Source: Ascaphus truei
Lineage: Eukaryota; Chordata; Amphibia; Anura; Ascaphidae
DNA: 64,000 bases
Assembly (NCBI GenBank): GCA_036426205.1
Contig: CM071574.1
Coordinates: forward strand, 17,516,440-17,580,439
Direction: 5' to 3'
Position 1 is the stretch's first letter, and each line of letters starts with the position of its first letter. This document shows positions 1 to 11,273 of this stretch, in pieces. Made by a program: the position numbers and the translations under genes. The notes below the pieces were generated by a model that worked only from the letters and a program-made list of their open reading frames with translations, had not been told where the DNA came from and made no database searches.

Positions 1-526
1 CTTGATACCCTAAGCACGTTCTTATTTTGCTTAATGGTTAATCCAGGCCTGGCAGGAGGAGTGGCTGATTCAGTCTCACTCTTACTGCGCGTTTCTTACA
101 AACATGTGCAACCCAGTAGGATTCACACAGCGCAAGTTCCATTCTGACGTAATGACCCTGCTGTGTTAATCCCGATGGGCCATTACCGACTGCTATGCGG
201 TGCACCGTGGACTGTCAAGGCATTCCACACTCTGCACTAGCACAGTCTCTGTAGACGCGCGACCGACCATAATGCTGAATCTGTAGTGAAGTGGTGGATA
301 GGTTGTGTAGTAAGAGGCGGGCCGTGTCATATAAAAAGTCGCAGTTATCCAAAACTTTGTAATTGGTTAAAAGGCTTTGCAATTCTTGCAAGCGTTATTG
401 ACGGGAAGGCCCCTTGTTAGTGTTTATTTGCTTACCAGGGCATGATTTGGGGGCTTATCTAGTGTACAGGGGAATGGCGTAGTGGATTATGACAATCCAT
501 TTTGTCAGAAGATGGTGGTAAGAAAG
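1..526. other. Intronic sequence, no gene recognised
   Basis: I see no coding potential here. A short piece at about 157-183 (core CTGCTGTGTTAATC, then CGATGGGCCA) matches the arm of the palindromic MITE at 7658-7956, so at least part of this stretch is a diverged relic of that family. The rest is unassigned. Confidence 0.4.
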
Positions 527-668
527 AAAAAATGACACACAGCATACTGACAGAAACAGAAGCATTCTTACACACAGCATATTTACACACACTGACACAT
601 AGCACAGCTCACTGACGCACATGCAGCATACTGACATACACACACTGATAGCCACACTGATACTCCTC
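527..668. repeat. Degenerate ACACACTGACA minisatellite
   Basis: Irregular repeats of short units built from ACACACTGACACA and CACAGCATACTGACA run across this stretch. The minus-strand reading frame here is cysteine- and valine-rich low-complexity translation of the repeat, not a protein. Confidence 0.6.
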
Positions 669-899
669 CCCCTCACACTAATGTCCTGGTGAGTAGGGGC
701 AGGCAGAGACTGCGGGTCTCCGCCTCATTCCCACCCCCAGTCAATGTTGCCCGCTCTCTGCTCCCACCCCCAGCCTCCTTGGGACAAAAGTTTGTCTATG
801 AAAAAAAACACAATTTTCGCAGCGGATTGAACCTTGGCGACACGTTTGCCCATCTTTACAAAGCTTGACACCAAATAAATTAAAAAACCTTGTTACCTA

Positions 900-1665
900 T
901 GTAACGGGTTTCCCCCCCCCCAATCTCACATTGGCCCGGGTACTCTAGCAACCAACCCCCATTACGTGTTCGTGTCTGGTGGTGCACCTGCAGGCAACAG
1001 GGCTCCTGAGTCTCCCGCTTGATGGTATTAGGGGATGTCATCCAGACAGGCATCTGAGGTAGTGGGTGCGAGTTCAACTTACATCATGTGCAGCGCCTCC
1101 ACCTCATCAGGATCTGTGCTTCCGCAGGGAGATGGTCCTGGTGAGGAACTCCTTCTTGGTGGTGACGGCCACTGTTGAGTAATTTCACACTCACACAGTG
1201 GGGGTTTCGTTAACAAGGTCATCTTTATTGTAGATTGGGATGTAGCAGACTGCCCCATGCAGCTGCCGGCTCTAGCCGCACATCTCTTGGTGCTGTCCCT
1301 TTGCCAGGTACGCCCTCCCGTATTGAAGTGGGATTCCCTCGTCTCCTAGAGAGATCCTCTCTGTGCCAGGTCCCTGGACACAGAGTGGCTTAGACAGGCT
1401 GATTGGTCAACCTGGACCGCTAGTTACTGCACTAGGGTCACAAAGTGTTCCTACAATCCCTTATGCAGGAAAATACAACTTCCCAACAACTTCCCACAGC
1501 TGCTGGAACCAACCTCTAACTAACTGTGTTGTGCCTTATATACTTCAGGAGGCAAGCGCATCTCTGATGTCACTATCCAGGGACTCAGAGCATACAGCCA
1601 CTCCCCTCCATACATAGGGCACCTCACCCTGGTGTGAGGGAAAACCTCAATAACTACTGCAGGCA
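900..1665 (-). mobile_element. LTR (probably solo), minus strand, related to the 25-33 kb LTR family
   Basis: Read on the minus strand this looks like an LTR: a TATA-type box (AGTATATAAGGC) near 1535-1546, an AATAAA signal near 1225-1232, and a terminus ending ACCCGTTACA at 900. The terminal 120 bp or so match the U5 end of the LTRs at 25363-33250, including the shared block TACCATCAAGCGGGAGACTC near 1010-1030. The right boundary is approximate because no clear target duplication was found. No internal coding region adjoins it, so a solo LTR is the simplest reading. Confidence 0.6.
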
Positions 1666-4319
1666 TACCTGTACTTACCAGGACTTACTGCCAACAGACA
1701 GGAAAGTAATATACCATTATTATGCATGGCTATACCTATAAAACCAAAGGCTTCTTTCTGTTTGATAAATCTAGACCAGTACTCCAGTCTTGCACCAGAT
1801 TTGCATCGAGGAGACTTGGATGAATAACCCACTTATTGATCTATGATCAAAATCTTCCAGCTGCTTGACTGGGGCAAAAAAGAAACCAGGTATATCCCGT
1901 CTCTAAATGTCCATGCTCCAATTCATTGTAAAAAAACAAATTGCAATGCTTCGTATATAGGCCTGCGTGTGTGGCCAAGTAAGCAATTGCTTCTTTTAAA
2001 ATGGTTTACACAGTTTTATATCTGATGACAAATACTTTAGTTCCTGATATTTAAGGGAGTGCCGGGAAAAATAAAATTGTACTTCTACACTGGTGTAGCT
2101 GTATAGAAATATTCAAAAAGCTAGATAGTTGCCAATGGGTAGCGGTGCTGTGTTACGTACAAAATTGGTTACATACATACATTACCATAACGTAAAAATG
2201 GATACACCCAGTGGGGAGCGAAGGGGACTGCAGCAGCCCCCGCACTCTTAGTTCCAGTCCCCATATCCTACTCACCTTGTGTGACTAATTACTAATGGAT
2301 CTCAAAAAAACTTTAACTCCCATTGTCATACATTTTATTACACACTTAAAAGGGCTTAACCTATGATAACTAACAAGGAAATGCAGATATTCTAATAACC
2401 TATGATAAATTGTACAGCACTTAAAGTAAACATATGTATCTGCATTTTTTTTTAAAGAAAGACACACTTAAACCTATTGCACTTAACCTACATTTAGGCA
2501 GATAGCTGCCTCAAGTATTTAGAAATATACTGTTCTGTATTATGAAATTTTATTATGCAAAATGTACTGAAGAATGTGTGACATACAGAATGATGCTCAT
2601 CTAACATATTTGGCATTATATATTAGGCAATATATTATTTCTAAGATCTTATTCTGCACATGAGAATGCCCCTGGATACACAATGGCTATACATCTTGTA
2701 AGGAAAAGATTCCAACGGAACTTGTCTCATATATACATATCATTGTAGCTGTAGAGAGGGTTTTACTAATGATCGCACTAAATCATGTATGCTAAATGAT
2801 AACTTTCTATCTCATATTGTAGTACAACTGCAAATACATTTAAAAAGCAATCAAGCTGTGGTTTTACTATGGTACCTACACAACTGATACTGTAAGCACA
2901 ACAGAATTACATTTTTGACACATTTAATTACATAAACCTAATATTTACAGGCATTTTACTGACTATTTACGTATGAAACATGTTCCGAAATGGATTTTAA
3001 TTATACAGTGATATAATTTTTACCTAATAAATCATTCTTAATTACTGATTGCATTTTAACAATCAATGTTTTGTAAATTCCTCTAGGAAATTTATTTTTT
3101 CTTGAATGTGTCAGTTTAAAATTAGAAGAGGCATAACCCATTTGAGTCACTTATAGATTAGCTGTGAGCATTAAAAGCTAACAATGTGACAGTTTAGTTT
3201 TACCGTAGTCCATGAAGCTACAGTAAGTAGCCACTGGCTATACTGCATGTGCCATAAGTGTTAAGTGAAATACTTGCATAAGAAACACATAAAGGTCCTT
3301 ATTCCTGTCACTGCTGGTAAGCGATGAAACACTGGACACCATTTTCTGTATGCAGCTCCTCCAAATGTAAAACATGTGTTAATGTGTTAATCCAGATTTA
3401 AAACAAGAAATAATGGATTTATGGGGGGGGGGGGAGGAATTCATACAGGGATGCAAGAGTCGCTATCGTACATTGGCTGCCATTCAAAATGGTAAATCTA
3501 AAGCGTAATGAGAAACTTGCAATAAAGAATATGGAATAGGCTTAGAAAATGGCTACAATGCAGTTCATCCGGAGCATATATGTGCTGTATGTATATCTTG
3601 TATTTTGTACTACTAGGAAATTGTGTAGGGCATTGTGGAACCAGAGCAACACATTCTAACATAAAATGACGCATGTTATTATATAATATTGATAACTTGA
3701 TCAAAGGGTGTTATACATCAATATCACACAGAGGCAGATATGTAACCAGTGTTGCAACTGGAACATTGCTCAGAAAACAGGGGTACATTGCATCATTTTG
3801 ACTTTGTGTCACTTTGTGTCAATGTATCAAGCTGCTTTGCGCCAATTTTGTTCCTCTCTTGTGTAAGGGTGTAATGGGAAGTGTTCATAGAAGGAGTTAG
3901 GGGAAAAGATAGCACCATTTGATAATGAAATGTATTTGCACACATCACGCATCTTTACAGTATTAACATTTGCATGCTAAGATGTTTTCCTTTTTCTTTG
4001 CATCAAATAAATGATCCAGGTCTGAGTTGATATTACATTTTTCTCCTAAGAGACCTGCTCCAATGGTAAAAAGCAAGACTACCATGCTTCATACTTCTGC
4101 TGCTGGCACAAACTGATGTACCAACATACTCCTGCTGCTGGCACAAACTTCCCTTAGGCCAGTTGGGAATGGGGATAATAGCATGATAGCATAAGATTGA
4201 TGGAGCTTTGCTGGTTGGAGACCCCTGGTTGTTTCTGGTAATTGAGCCAAGTACAGATGTACTGTAGCAGGCATTATTCCATTATCACACAATATTGCGT
4301 TACCACTGGTGAGTTTTAA
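1666..4319. other. AT-rich intronic sequence without recognised features
   Basis: No open frame with protein-like composition, RNA gene or clear terminal repeats were recognised. There is a poly-G run near 3423-3433. The stretch is otherwise ordinary AT-rich intron. Confidence 0.5.
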
Positions 4320-4740
4320 TCTATATATATAAGTCTCAAATAATGTTTGTGTGTGTATGTCTGCTGGACAGCTCATTGGCCTGCGGTCCAAGCAGGGAGA
4401 GGAGACACACACGCACACTCTCCTCACACCGTGACCGCGTGCGCCTCTGACCAACACCGCACACCGTGAGCACACACACACCCTCTCCCGGTGGCCGTCA
4501 CTCTCCCCCGTCAGCCGGACAGGCCCCGCACCTTCCCTGTTGCTCGCACTCACAGGTGCAGAGAGGGGGTGCATGCACAGCGCTCCCCGGACGGGAGGAG
4601 GGAGAGCAAAGAAGGGCTAGGCGCGCGACAATCGGAGGAGCGCGGGAGAGAGGAGCGGTGCTGTGAGTCCTGGCAGAGGGGAGGGGGCTTTGTGGTCCGT
4701 ACCTTCGGAAGAATACAGGGGAGGGGGCTTTGTGGTCCTG

Positions 4741-4860
4741 TAATAGGGGGGGGGGGAATGACAGTGTGTATGTGGGGGGGGAACGACAGTGTGTGTGGGG
4801 GGTGTCAGTGTGTATGTGGGGGGGACCACAGTGTATGTGTGGGGGGGAATGTGTTTGGGG
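4741..4860. repeat. G-rich ACAGTGTGTGTGGGGG minisatellite, left part
   Basis: Imperfect units of ACAGTGTGTATGTGGGGGGG make a G-run-rich tract with quadruplex potential inside the Helitron. The same unit resumes at 5719, on the other side of the nested LTR, so the two tracts were once continuous. Confidence 0.7.
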
Positions 4861-5718
4861 TGTGTGAAAGGTTGCGTCCCAGCCTTTGTTTAAAGAAGTC
4901 GCAGCATCAGACCCTGGGAAGAATGGAAGAGGCTTTTGCTGTTCTCTGAACCTTCTTTTTATTAGGTATTCCACATTCAGGTGTACAACAACCAGTTCCC
5001 CCAGCGTGATGTCTCCATACAGAGAGTAGCCAGCAATATCTGCATTAGAAAGTTTGCATCCTTTCACTGAAGTTCCACAGACATCCTCATATCACATAAC
5101 AGCAACAAGGAGTGCAGAAAAAGAACAACCTTCTATCACACAGCAACAACAAGGAGTGCAGCAGCCCCAGGGAAAGAAACCCCCTCCCTTTTATTACTGG
5201 TTAATTTGGACCAAACCAAATTAAGTATACCACACAGGGGAGTTGTCTCCCAAAACTTACACAATTAGCAAACATAATACACTTCACACAACATACAATT
5301 TTCTATAGCAAGCCCCAAAAAACCAACAGTACCTTTTACAAACATCCCATGCATGTCTTTACTCTGCAAAATAAATGACATTCAGTATCACTTACTTTAA
5401 TCCCCCCCCCCATACCATGGTATAATCTACCCTGGATGGTATGCAGGAAGGAAACGCCCTTTTCCTTTTTAACAGAGACTGCCCATGGCTGTGTAACATC
5501 AAACTGTGTTTAACACCAACCACGCCTGCATTGTACTGACTGACCTCAGGACACCATATTAAAAGGTTAGTAAAGTTTCAGGTAAAGGAAACAAAAAAAA
5601 GATTGCTGGGCCCAGCAAAAAAAAGACAGAAACAGAAAGAAAGATAAAGTGGTGCACTTGATGCCAGAAAGCAAACATGCATTTTAACTTCTACAAAAGT
5701 GCAAGCAGCCCTGTCACA
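4861..5718 (-). mobile_element. Solo LTR nested in the Helitron
   Basis: The insert starts TGTGTGAAAGG and ends CCCTGTCACA, which are short inverted TG...CA ends, and it is flanked by G runs that could hide a 4-5 bp target duplication. On the minus strand there is an AATAAA signal (near 4960) roughly 100 bp before the 3' terminus, as in many R-U5 regions. It interrupts one minisatellite array. No coding region is present. The LTR assignment rests on ends and poly(A) signal only. Confidence 0.5.
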
Positions 5719-5900
5719 GGGGGGGACAGTGTGTGTGTGGGGGGGCAGTGTGTGTGTGTGGGGGGGGACAGTGTGTGTGTGGGGGACACACAGTGTGTGG
5801 GGGGGACAGTGTGTGTGGGGGACCCTGTGTGTAGAACACTGTAGGGGGGGGAGAACGGAGCTGCGCATGGGGGGGGGGGAAAGACACAGGGGGGGGGGGC
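5719..5900. repeat. G-rich ACAGTGTGTGTGGGGG minisatellite, right part
   Basis: Continuation of the array that ends at 4860, grading into runs of 7-11 G near 5845-5900. The opposite-strand His/Pro/Thr-rich frames here are repeat translation. Confidence 0.7.
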
Positions 5901-6227
5901 GGACAAACAGACAGGGGGAGTGAAGAGAGAGGGGGGAGCGGGAAATTGTACTCCCGGGCAACGCCTGGTCTCTCAGCTAGTATTCTATATTATAGAATGA
6001 TTGTAATTGACAGTTTCTGCCTGGATATTGTAATACTATGTTACCCGGCGTAAAATACCCCAATCTAGGAGATCTGAAAGGTTATTAAGTAAACATTACT
6101 CATTGTTTTCACCCCTCTCTGTAATGCCTTGCTGTTTCCTGTCCCTTCTTCCCCACCATACTCTGTTCCATCATCCCCTGCTCCTCTTTGCACTCTCTCT
6201 TCCACTCTCTTTGTACTCCCTGCTTTA

Positions 6228-6601
6228 GGCTGAGTCCATAGAGGTGGAAGCCGCGCTCCTCCACGCTGACGCTGAGGCTTGCCTACTCGGTCAGGAGCGA
6301 TTCCATGGAATGGCAGGCAGGCAAGCCAGCGTGCGCGATCGGGAGGCGGGGCAGTGACTTCGCTGGCCAATAGCCGCAAAGCGCCAACGTCAACATGACG
6401 TCACAACGTCGATGTCATGACGCTGCTTCACGACAGCGTGCTGAGAAACAGTTTCGGATGTCAGCTGAAAATCCCTGCGCCTCAACACGCCTGCGGATGC
6501 TCACGGGAGCCCCCTCTCAAGACATCCTTATTGAGGATGACGGGGCTCATCGCGGAGTGTCCACACGGCTCAGCGCTGCTTCCCTCTCTATGGACCCAGC
6601 C
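6228..6601. mobile_element. PIF/Harbinger-type MITE
   Basis: Inverted termini GGCTGAGTCCATAGAG (left) and CTCTATGGACCCAGCC (right) are flanked by a direct TTA on both sides (6225-6227 and 6602-6604). A 3-bp TWA target duplication is characteristic of PIF/Harbinger elements. The inverted similarity extends 30 bp or more inward, and the centre near 6390 is rich in ACGTCA-like palindromes. There is no transposase frame; this is a 374-bp non-autonomous copy. Confidence 0.7.
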
Positions 6602-6710
6602 TTACTGTGTCTTCTCCTCTCTGTGCACACTACAGTGCACTGCATCCTCTCCTATTTAGCACATCTTTCTCCTCTCCTTGCTCTCTCTATTTCCTTCTCC
6701 TATTGACCTT

Positions 6711-7304
6711 AAGAAGAAAAGTTCCCTGATGAAGTAGCCTTCACTACGAAACGTGTTGGATAGATTTTAATAGCCCATATGCTAATCTTTATCACAATCT
6801 GCGTGCTTACATTCTTGTAGAGTTTTTAGCATTTTTTGTGGAACTTCGTATTATCAAAGTGACGTGATATTCCACTTTACGGCCATCCTCACAATACGGC
6901 CGGTTGCAATTAACATACGGGACGTTCGGCGAATCAGCCCGGCCGTGGCTGCAACAGTTCTGACTCTCGAGAGTGTCCCCACTGAAAATCAGCTGGACGG
7001 AGAGGCGGTTTGGACGGCCTTAACCTGCGGGTGCTTCCTACCTTGGCTTTGGAGAGGAGCAGAGGATATACCCCAAGTGTTGCGACGGTGTGTTCCCAGG
7101 CGGAGAATTCCTCCTCGGCAGTGGGGCAGCTGTCCCTCGATCCAGTGGTGACTCTGTGACGTCGGGTAACTCATGTCATTGTACATGAAATGCTGTTAAA
7201 CAATTGATCTGATGTACGCAGATATTTTACCTTCACAATATATATATATATATAACTTTTACATACTTCACTATGTGCGTTTGTGCTTTTGTTTTCTTTG
7301 TATT
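6711..7304 (+). mobile_element. Unclassified insertion with 12-bp target duplication and a hammerhead-like 5' end
   Basis: The block is bounded by near-identical direct repeats CCTATTGACCTT (6699-6710) and CCTACTGACCTT (7305-7316), one mismatch in 12. A long, inexact duplication suggests target-primed retrotransposition rather than a cut-and-paste transposon. A hammerhead-like core lies within 20 nt of its left end. Penelope-like elements are known to carry minimal hammerhead motifs in their terminal repeats, so a non-autonomous Penelope-type origin is possible, but no RT or GIY-YIG coding remains to prove it. Confidence 0.45.
6723..6761 (+). ncRNA. Hammerhead-ribozyme-like motif (candidate)
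   Basis: In order: TCC, the core CTGATGA (6726-6732), one extra A, a GTAG/CTAC stem (6734-6737 with 6744-6747) and loop, GAAA (6748-6751), then ACGTGT with T at the expected cleavage position, then GGA, which pairs with the TCC. This matches a minimal type I hammerhead with a two-pair helix III. The extra A after CTGATGA is not in textbook hammerheads and could reduce or abolish cleavage. Confidence 0.4.
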
Positions 7305-7657
7305 CCTACTGACCTTGCTTTCTCCCCTCCCCTCTCTTTGCACTCCATCCTGCCCGATGTGCATATTGCTCTCCATTCCCTCCTGCTCGTCTTCCCTGTC
7401 TCCTCTCATTGCTATCTCTCTCTGCCTCCTCCTCTCCTTGCAGTCTCTCCTCCCCTCCTTCATGCCCTGCTCCTTTTTGCACTCCCCACTTTTCACTCCC
7501 TGTGTTGCTGTGTCTGGTCCCCTCTGTACATACTAAATTCCCTCCTCTCCTACTTTTCTCATCTGTATCATCCTCTCCTTGCTGTCTCCACTGCCATTAA
7601 AATCATCTCCCCCAGTGTTTCCTGGGTAAGTTAGAGGCCGCCCAGTCTATAGTACAG

Positions 7658-7956
7658 ATGCAGCCACCAGTATTAGAACACTTACCTGGGAAATTCTGGC
7701 AGTTTCTTGGGCAGTCTCACAGTAAATGCTTCAACATTTTTGTGAGATTCTTATTGGCCCATCGGATTAACACAGTGGGGGGTCCCTGCAGTCCCATTCA
7801 AACTGAATGGGACTGCAGGGAGCCCTGCTGTGTTAATCCGATGGGCCAATAAGAATCTCACAGAAATGTTCAGGCAATATTGCAGCAACTTTGAGGCATT
7901 TACTGTGAGACTGCCCCAGAATTTCCAAGGCATGAGTTCTGATACTCGTGGCTGCA
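7658..7956. mobile_element. Palindromic MITE
   Basis: Inverted ends ATGCAGCCACCAGTAT (left) and ATACTCGTGGCTGCAT (right) enclose an almost continuous palindrome whose centre is CCATTCAAACTGAATGG near 7803. RNA from either strand would fold into one long hairpin. No coding capacity. Superfamily not assigned. Confidence 0.7.
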
Positions 7957-8239
7957 TATGTATGTATATCTTTATTTATAGAGCACTGATAGTGTATTCA
8001 ATGCTTTACATAGACAATACAGTACAGGGATTTATAATAATATAATAAGTGCAGCAAAGTTAAAGAATAGTAATGGAAATACCTACCCCGGAGAGAAACA
8101 GCAGCTAATTGAATAAGTGCAGTAGGTGGCAGTGCTTGGTAGGAGCAACTGAGAGTGTGCGACACTAGCCCTGAGTCCAGGCTATTGGGATGCTTCTTTT
8201 GAGAGGTAAGTTTTATGGTTGGTGTAGAGGGAGAGGGGG
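7957..8239. repeat. Dispersed repeat, left part (interrupted by the LTR at 8245)
   Basis: The block starting TCTTTATTTATAGAGCACTG has the look of a common amphibian dispersed repeat, with a GGAAATACCTACCCC segment. It seems to resume after the LTR at 9298. Recognition is by general resemblance only. Confidence 0.35.
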
Positions 8240-8244
8240 GTTGG

Positions 8245-9292
8245 CCCGGTATTAAAGGGGTTGCACCCCGTATGGCCACCCCCTGACCTCACATGGGAGG
8301 CAAGGGGCTAACTGGACTACGGTCCAGGAATGTGGCTTACACCTTGTCATGTCAGGAAACTGTATGTTCCCCTGTTCCCATGTTTCATTATAATCCTGTA
8401 TTTTAATGTTTTAAAGTGCATTTCTGTATCTCCAGTTCTGGAGGTCCCAGAGAGTTTAAATTTGGCCAAAATATGGAGTCACTGTAGGCATTAAAAACTG
8501 GCAAATTTCGACCCACTGAGCCCACCAGAATGGAACTTATTAATATGTGTAGATATTAAAGAGTATATGTATGGTATTTTGGATCTGCTCTGAAAATGCA
8601 GACGCCATCTGCTATGCTAATAGGTCATGAAGGGCAGCCGGATGATTGAGCATAAGCACTGTGATCAAAAGTAAACTGCCCTGATTGTTTACACTAAGTA
8701 CTAATCAACAGACCAAGTACTAATCAACAGACTCTGCCACTCTAATTGTTACCTGAGGGCAGAGAATCATCAAACTGGAGTGGTTTGTAAGTGTTATGTC
8801 TACACCTACAAACAATGCAGATCCTACCAGATACTTAATTTGGTAGACTGGTCGTCGCCCCTGATTTAATTATGGGGCTACAGAAATAAGATCCTCAGAG
8901 TCCCAGTACACATGGGCTAACTAGCTGGGGGGCATTGTTTAAACTGTGTCTCCACGTTAGGGATTGGATACAGATAATTGTTCACCAATAGTCTGTGTTC
9001 AATGTTAAGAATAGGGTTACACAGGTATATAAACTGTGTCAACCCTACAGTTTTTAGTTGGAGTTCTTCTTCTGATACCATCTTGAATGTCACCGGATTG
9101 CTGGAGAATTGCTAGCTGATACTTCTCCATTCCCCAACCCTAAGTAAGTGTTACCTTCTTGTCTGTTAATTGTACTATATTGCTGTGTTCACCTTATTTA
9201 AGGAATAAATTATATTTTATTATATCTAAGCCTCGTTCAGTTCAACCCAGATATTTGGTGTTCATTATATCTTGTCATAAGTTACCGTGACA
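8245..9292 (+). mobile_element. Solo LTR
   Basis: A block of 1048 bp lies between direct GTTGG pentamers (8240-8244 and 9293-9297). It has a TATATAAA box (9026-9033), an AATAAA signal (9204-9209) at suitable spacing, and a ...CCGTGACA 3' end, all in the order of U3-R-U5 on the plus strand. The 5' end reads CCCGG rather than TG if the pentamer is taken as the duplication, so that boundary may be off by a few bases. A 19-bp direct doublet (AAGTACTAATCAACAGAC) occurs near 8694-8731. No internal region is present, so it is a solo LTR by recombination. Confidence 0.6.
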
Positions 9293-9297
9293 GTTGG

Positions 9298-9750
9298 TCT
9301 GTTTTAAATTAGATGTGTTAACACCATTAGCGGGGAAAGAGGTGGCAGGGAGGCCAGAACAGATGTGTATATGGCTGGGTTCATGATTATGAGAGATATC
9401 CCCAACAGCAAGGAGACGGAGGAGAGGATTTGTGGGGGTGCATTTTATTGATGGGTGTAGAAGGTGTTGGAAAAGGTGTGTACAAAGTGACGCAGTGTAT
9501 GGGCAGGCGCATAGGTGGAGTGAAAGAGAGATGAAGAAATTTGGATAGGAGAGTGGGGAAGTTGGAGAGAACAGAAAAGTTTACAAAGGAGTGAGGAAAG
9601 AGCAAATTGGGAGGGCATAATGATATAGGAGGAGAGCGTTCCCAGGTAATGTAGGATTATAGTAGTTGTGGTTGAAAGAGAAGGTGTATAAATCAGGCCG
9701 GGCAGTGTATTACTGAAGAATAAGCAGCAGATTAGAAACAGTCTATAGAT
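9298..9750. repeat. Dispersed repeat, right part
   Basis: Purine-rich sequence continuing the repeat interrupted by the LTR. No coding signal seen. Confidence 0.3.
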
Positions 9751-9754
9751 GTTT

Positions 9755-10075
9755 ACAAATTGACAGAACATTTAGAAAGTCAAGTTGTCAAAGTTGCAGA
9801 GTTGTTGTTGTTGAAGTGCAGAGTCCAGTTCTTCATGTAGTCTTCACCTCCAATTCTACCAACAATATTAACTCCACAGACACTTCAGATGTTACGCAGA
9901 AGCTTACAAAGTTAGTCTTCAGATGTGAAAAAATTGTCAGAGCATTTAGAGAACCAAGTTCTCACAGTTGTAGGGTTGATGATGAAGTGCACAGTCCAAT
10001 TTGTGTATTCTTCACCTTCAATGCAACTCCAATTTGAAATCCACAGACACTTCATACAGTATGTCAGTTAAGATG
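9755..10075. repeat. Two-unit tandem repeat, about 180 bp
   Basis: The order of blocks ACATTTAGA...CAAGTT...GAAGTGCAGAGTCCAGTT...CTTCACCTCCAATTC...CCACAGACACTTCA is repeated from about 9935 with moderate divergence (GCATTTAGA...GAAGTGCACAGTCCAATT...TTCACCTTCAAT...CCACAGACACTTCA). Confidence 0.6.
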
Positions 10076-10107
10076 TTACATAGCCAATATGCCTTCTCAT
10101 TAAACAG

Positions 10108-10245
10108 GATGTGCAGTCTCATTGGCTGTCCCTGAGTGAGTGACAGGCCAATCAGCCTATCATAGAGTGGAAGGGATGTGTATCCTCACTGGCTGTCTCT
10201 GGGTGAGTGGCAGGCTGTTCAGCCTATCACAGAGGGATGTGCAGA
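10108..10245. repeat. Two-unit tandem repeat, about 70 bp
   Basis: GGATGTGCAGTCTCATTGGC...GAGTGACAGGCCAATCAGCC is followed by GGATGTGTATCCTCACTGGC...GAGTGGCAGGCTGTTCAGCC, with a partial third start near 10236. Confidence 0.65.
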
Positions 10246-11273
10246 CATCCTTAGAAAAACATATATAGATAAACAGCATGTTGTATACTTAGCATAACAA
10301 ATAGACTACCAGGGTGTCTAATTTATTTACTGCAACTAGTCATTTTACCCTAAAGCACTTTGCCATATCTGTGCCTCATACATGATAAATCGATAAACGA
10401 AACAGTAGTATTAAAGCATTATCCTCTCACTTCAGCCTTACCAGTGTATAAATAAATACTGATTTTATCAGCACATAATACTAGTTTTTCTCCACTGTTA
10501 AACTTTAATCACGTTTACCCTATGTTTTAGCATTGAAACGGTTTGGAAGTGTTCATGCATTCTCCTAAAATATATTACTGTATGCAATATTTATGTTACT
10601 TAAAACTAAAGAGCATTTTCTGCAATTAAAAATGTATTTGAATACATAATAGGATTGCCAGTGTGTTTCATAAAGCCTCTTATTGTAGCAGAAATTAATA
10701 TAGATGTTCTGTGAGGAAAGGTAAAGATTCCCACATAATAAGTAGAATATGAAGTGGGAGTACAAACCTGGCCATATTGAGCTGCCGGCTTTGTTATAAA
10801 AAGCCTGAAGCAAATATTGAATCTGAAATAAAAGGGCTTTCTGCAACTACTATTTTCTTCTATAGATTTGTAAATGTTGTGTCAGAATAATAAGACCTTT
10901 AAGTTCCAGTAAGTACATTTTGGAGGAGTAACAAGACTTAGCAGATCATGGCCATTGAAAGAAGTCAAGCCTTTAGGGGAAGTGCTTTAGGTTATTTTAC
11001 AAGTTGACGACCTTTGGAATCATGATAACAAAAGAAGAAATCTGAGAATGAGTCACTTATATGCTTACATAGTGATACACATTAATAAAGTGCACTGTGA
11101 ATATTACATGTCAACACAGGGAGCGGAAATTCTAGAAACAAATCACCCTTATGAGTTTTCTGACGTCTGGTTACTTCTGTGGACAGATCCGGATTTAGTT
11201 AATCCCAATAAAATGTTATATATTTTATATTTGTGTACTGGATTCACATTCCTTCTTTTACTTATTAGTTAGC
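10246..11273. other. Intronic sequence without recognised features
   Basis: AT-rich; no repeat ends, coding frame or RNA gene recognised. Confidence 0.5.

Larger units (their letters stand above)
4320..5980 (+). mobile_element. Non-autonomous Helitron
   Basis: The element begins TCTATATATATAAG immediately after a host A (4319) and ends CTCTCAGCTAG immediately before a host T (5981). This is the Helitron signature of insertion between A and T, with 5' TC and 3' CTRR. A GC-rich hairpin (CCCGGGC...GCCTGG, about 5953-5968) sits just upstream of the CTAG, as expected for the 3' terminator. There is no Rep/helicase frame, so it would have depended on a helper. The interior is an ACAGTGTGTGTGGGGGG minisatellite that is split by an LTR at 4861-5718. 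Confidence 0.8.
6110..7610. repeat. Pyrimidine-rich minisatellite (CTCCTCTCCTTGCACTC type), split by two insertions
   Basis: Degenerate units such as CTCCTCTCCTTGCACTC occur at about 6110-6224, 6605-6710 and 7305-7610. The intervening blocks (6228-6601 and 6711-7304) are inserted elements with target duplications, so this was one array before insertion. The Leu/Ser/Pro/Cys-rich frames at 7212-7634 are array translations. Confidence 0.65.

Noticed and set aside
4089..5067. Several overlapping 66-189 residue frames on both strands
   Set aside because: They are translations of the Helitron's GC-rich leader and TG/GGGG minisatellite; low complexity, overlapping in opposite directions.
5578..5961. 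His/Thr/Pro-rich minus-strand frames
   Set aside because: Repetitive translation of the G-rich minisatellite.
7212..7634. 140-residue Leu/Ser/Pro-rich frame
   Set aside because: Falls in the pyrimidine-rich minisatellite and has overlapping open frames in other phases.
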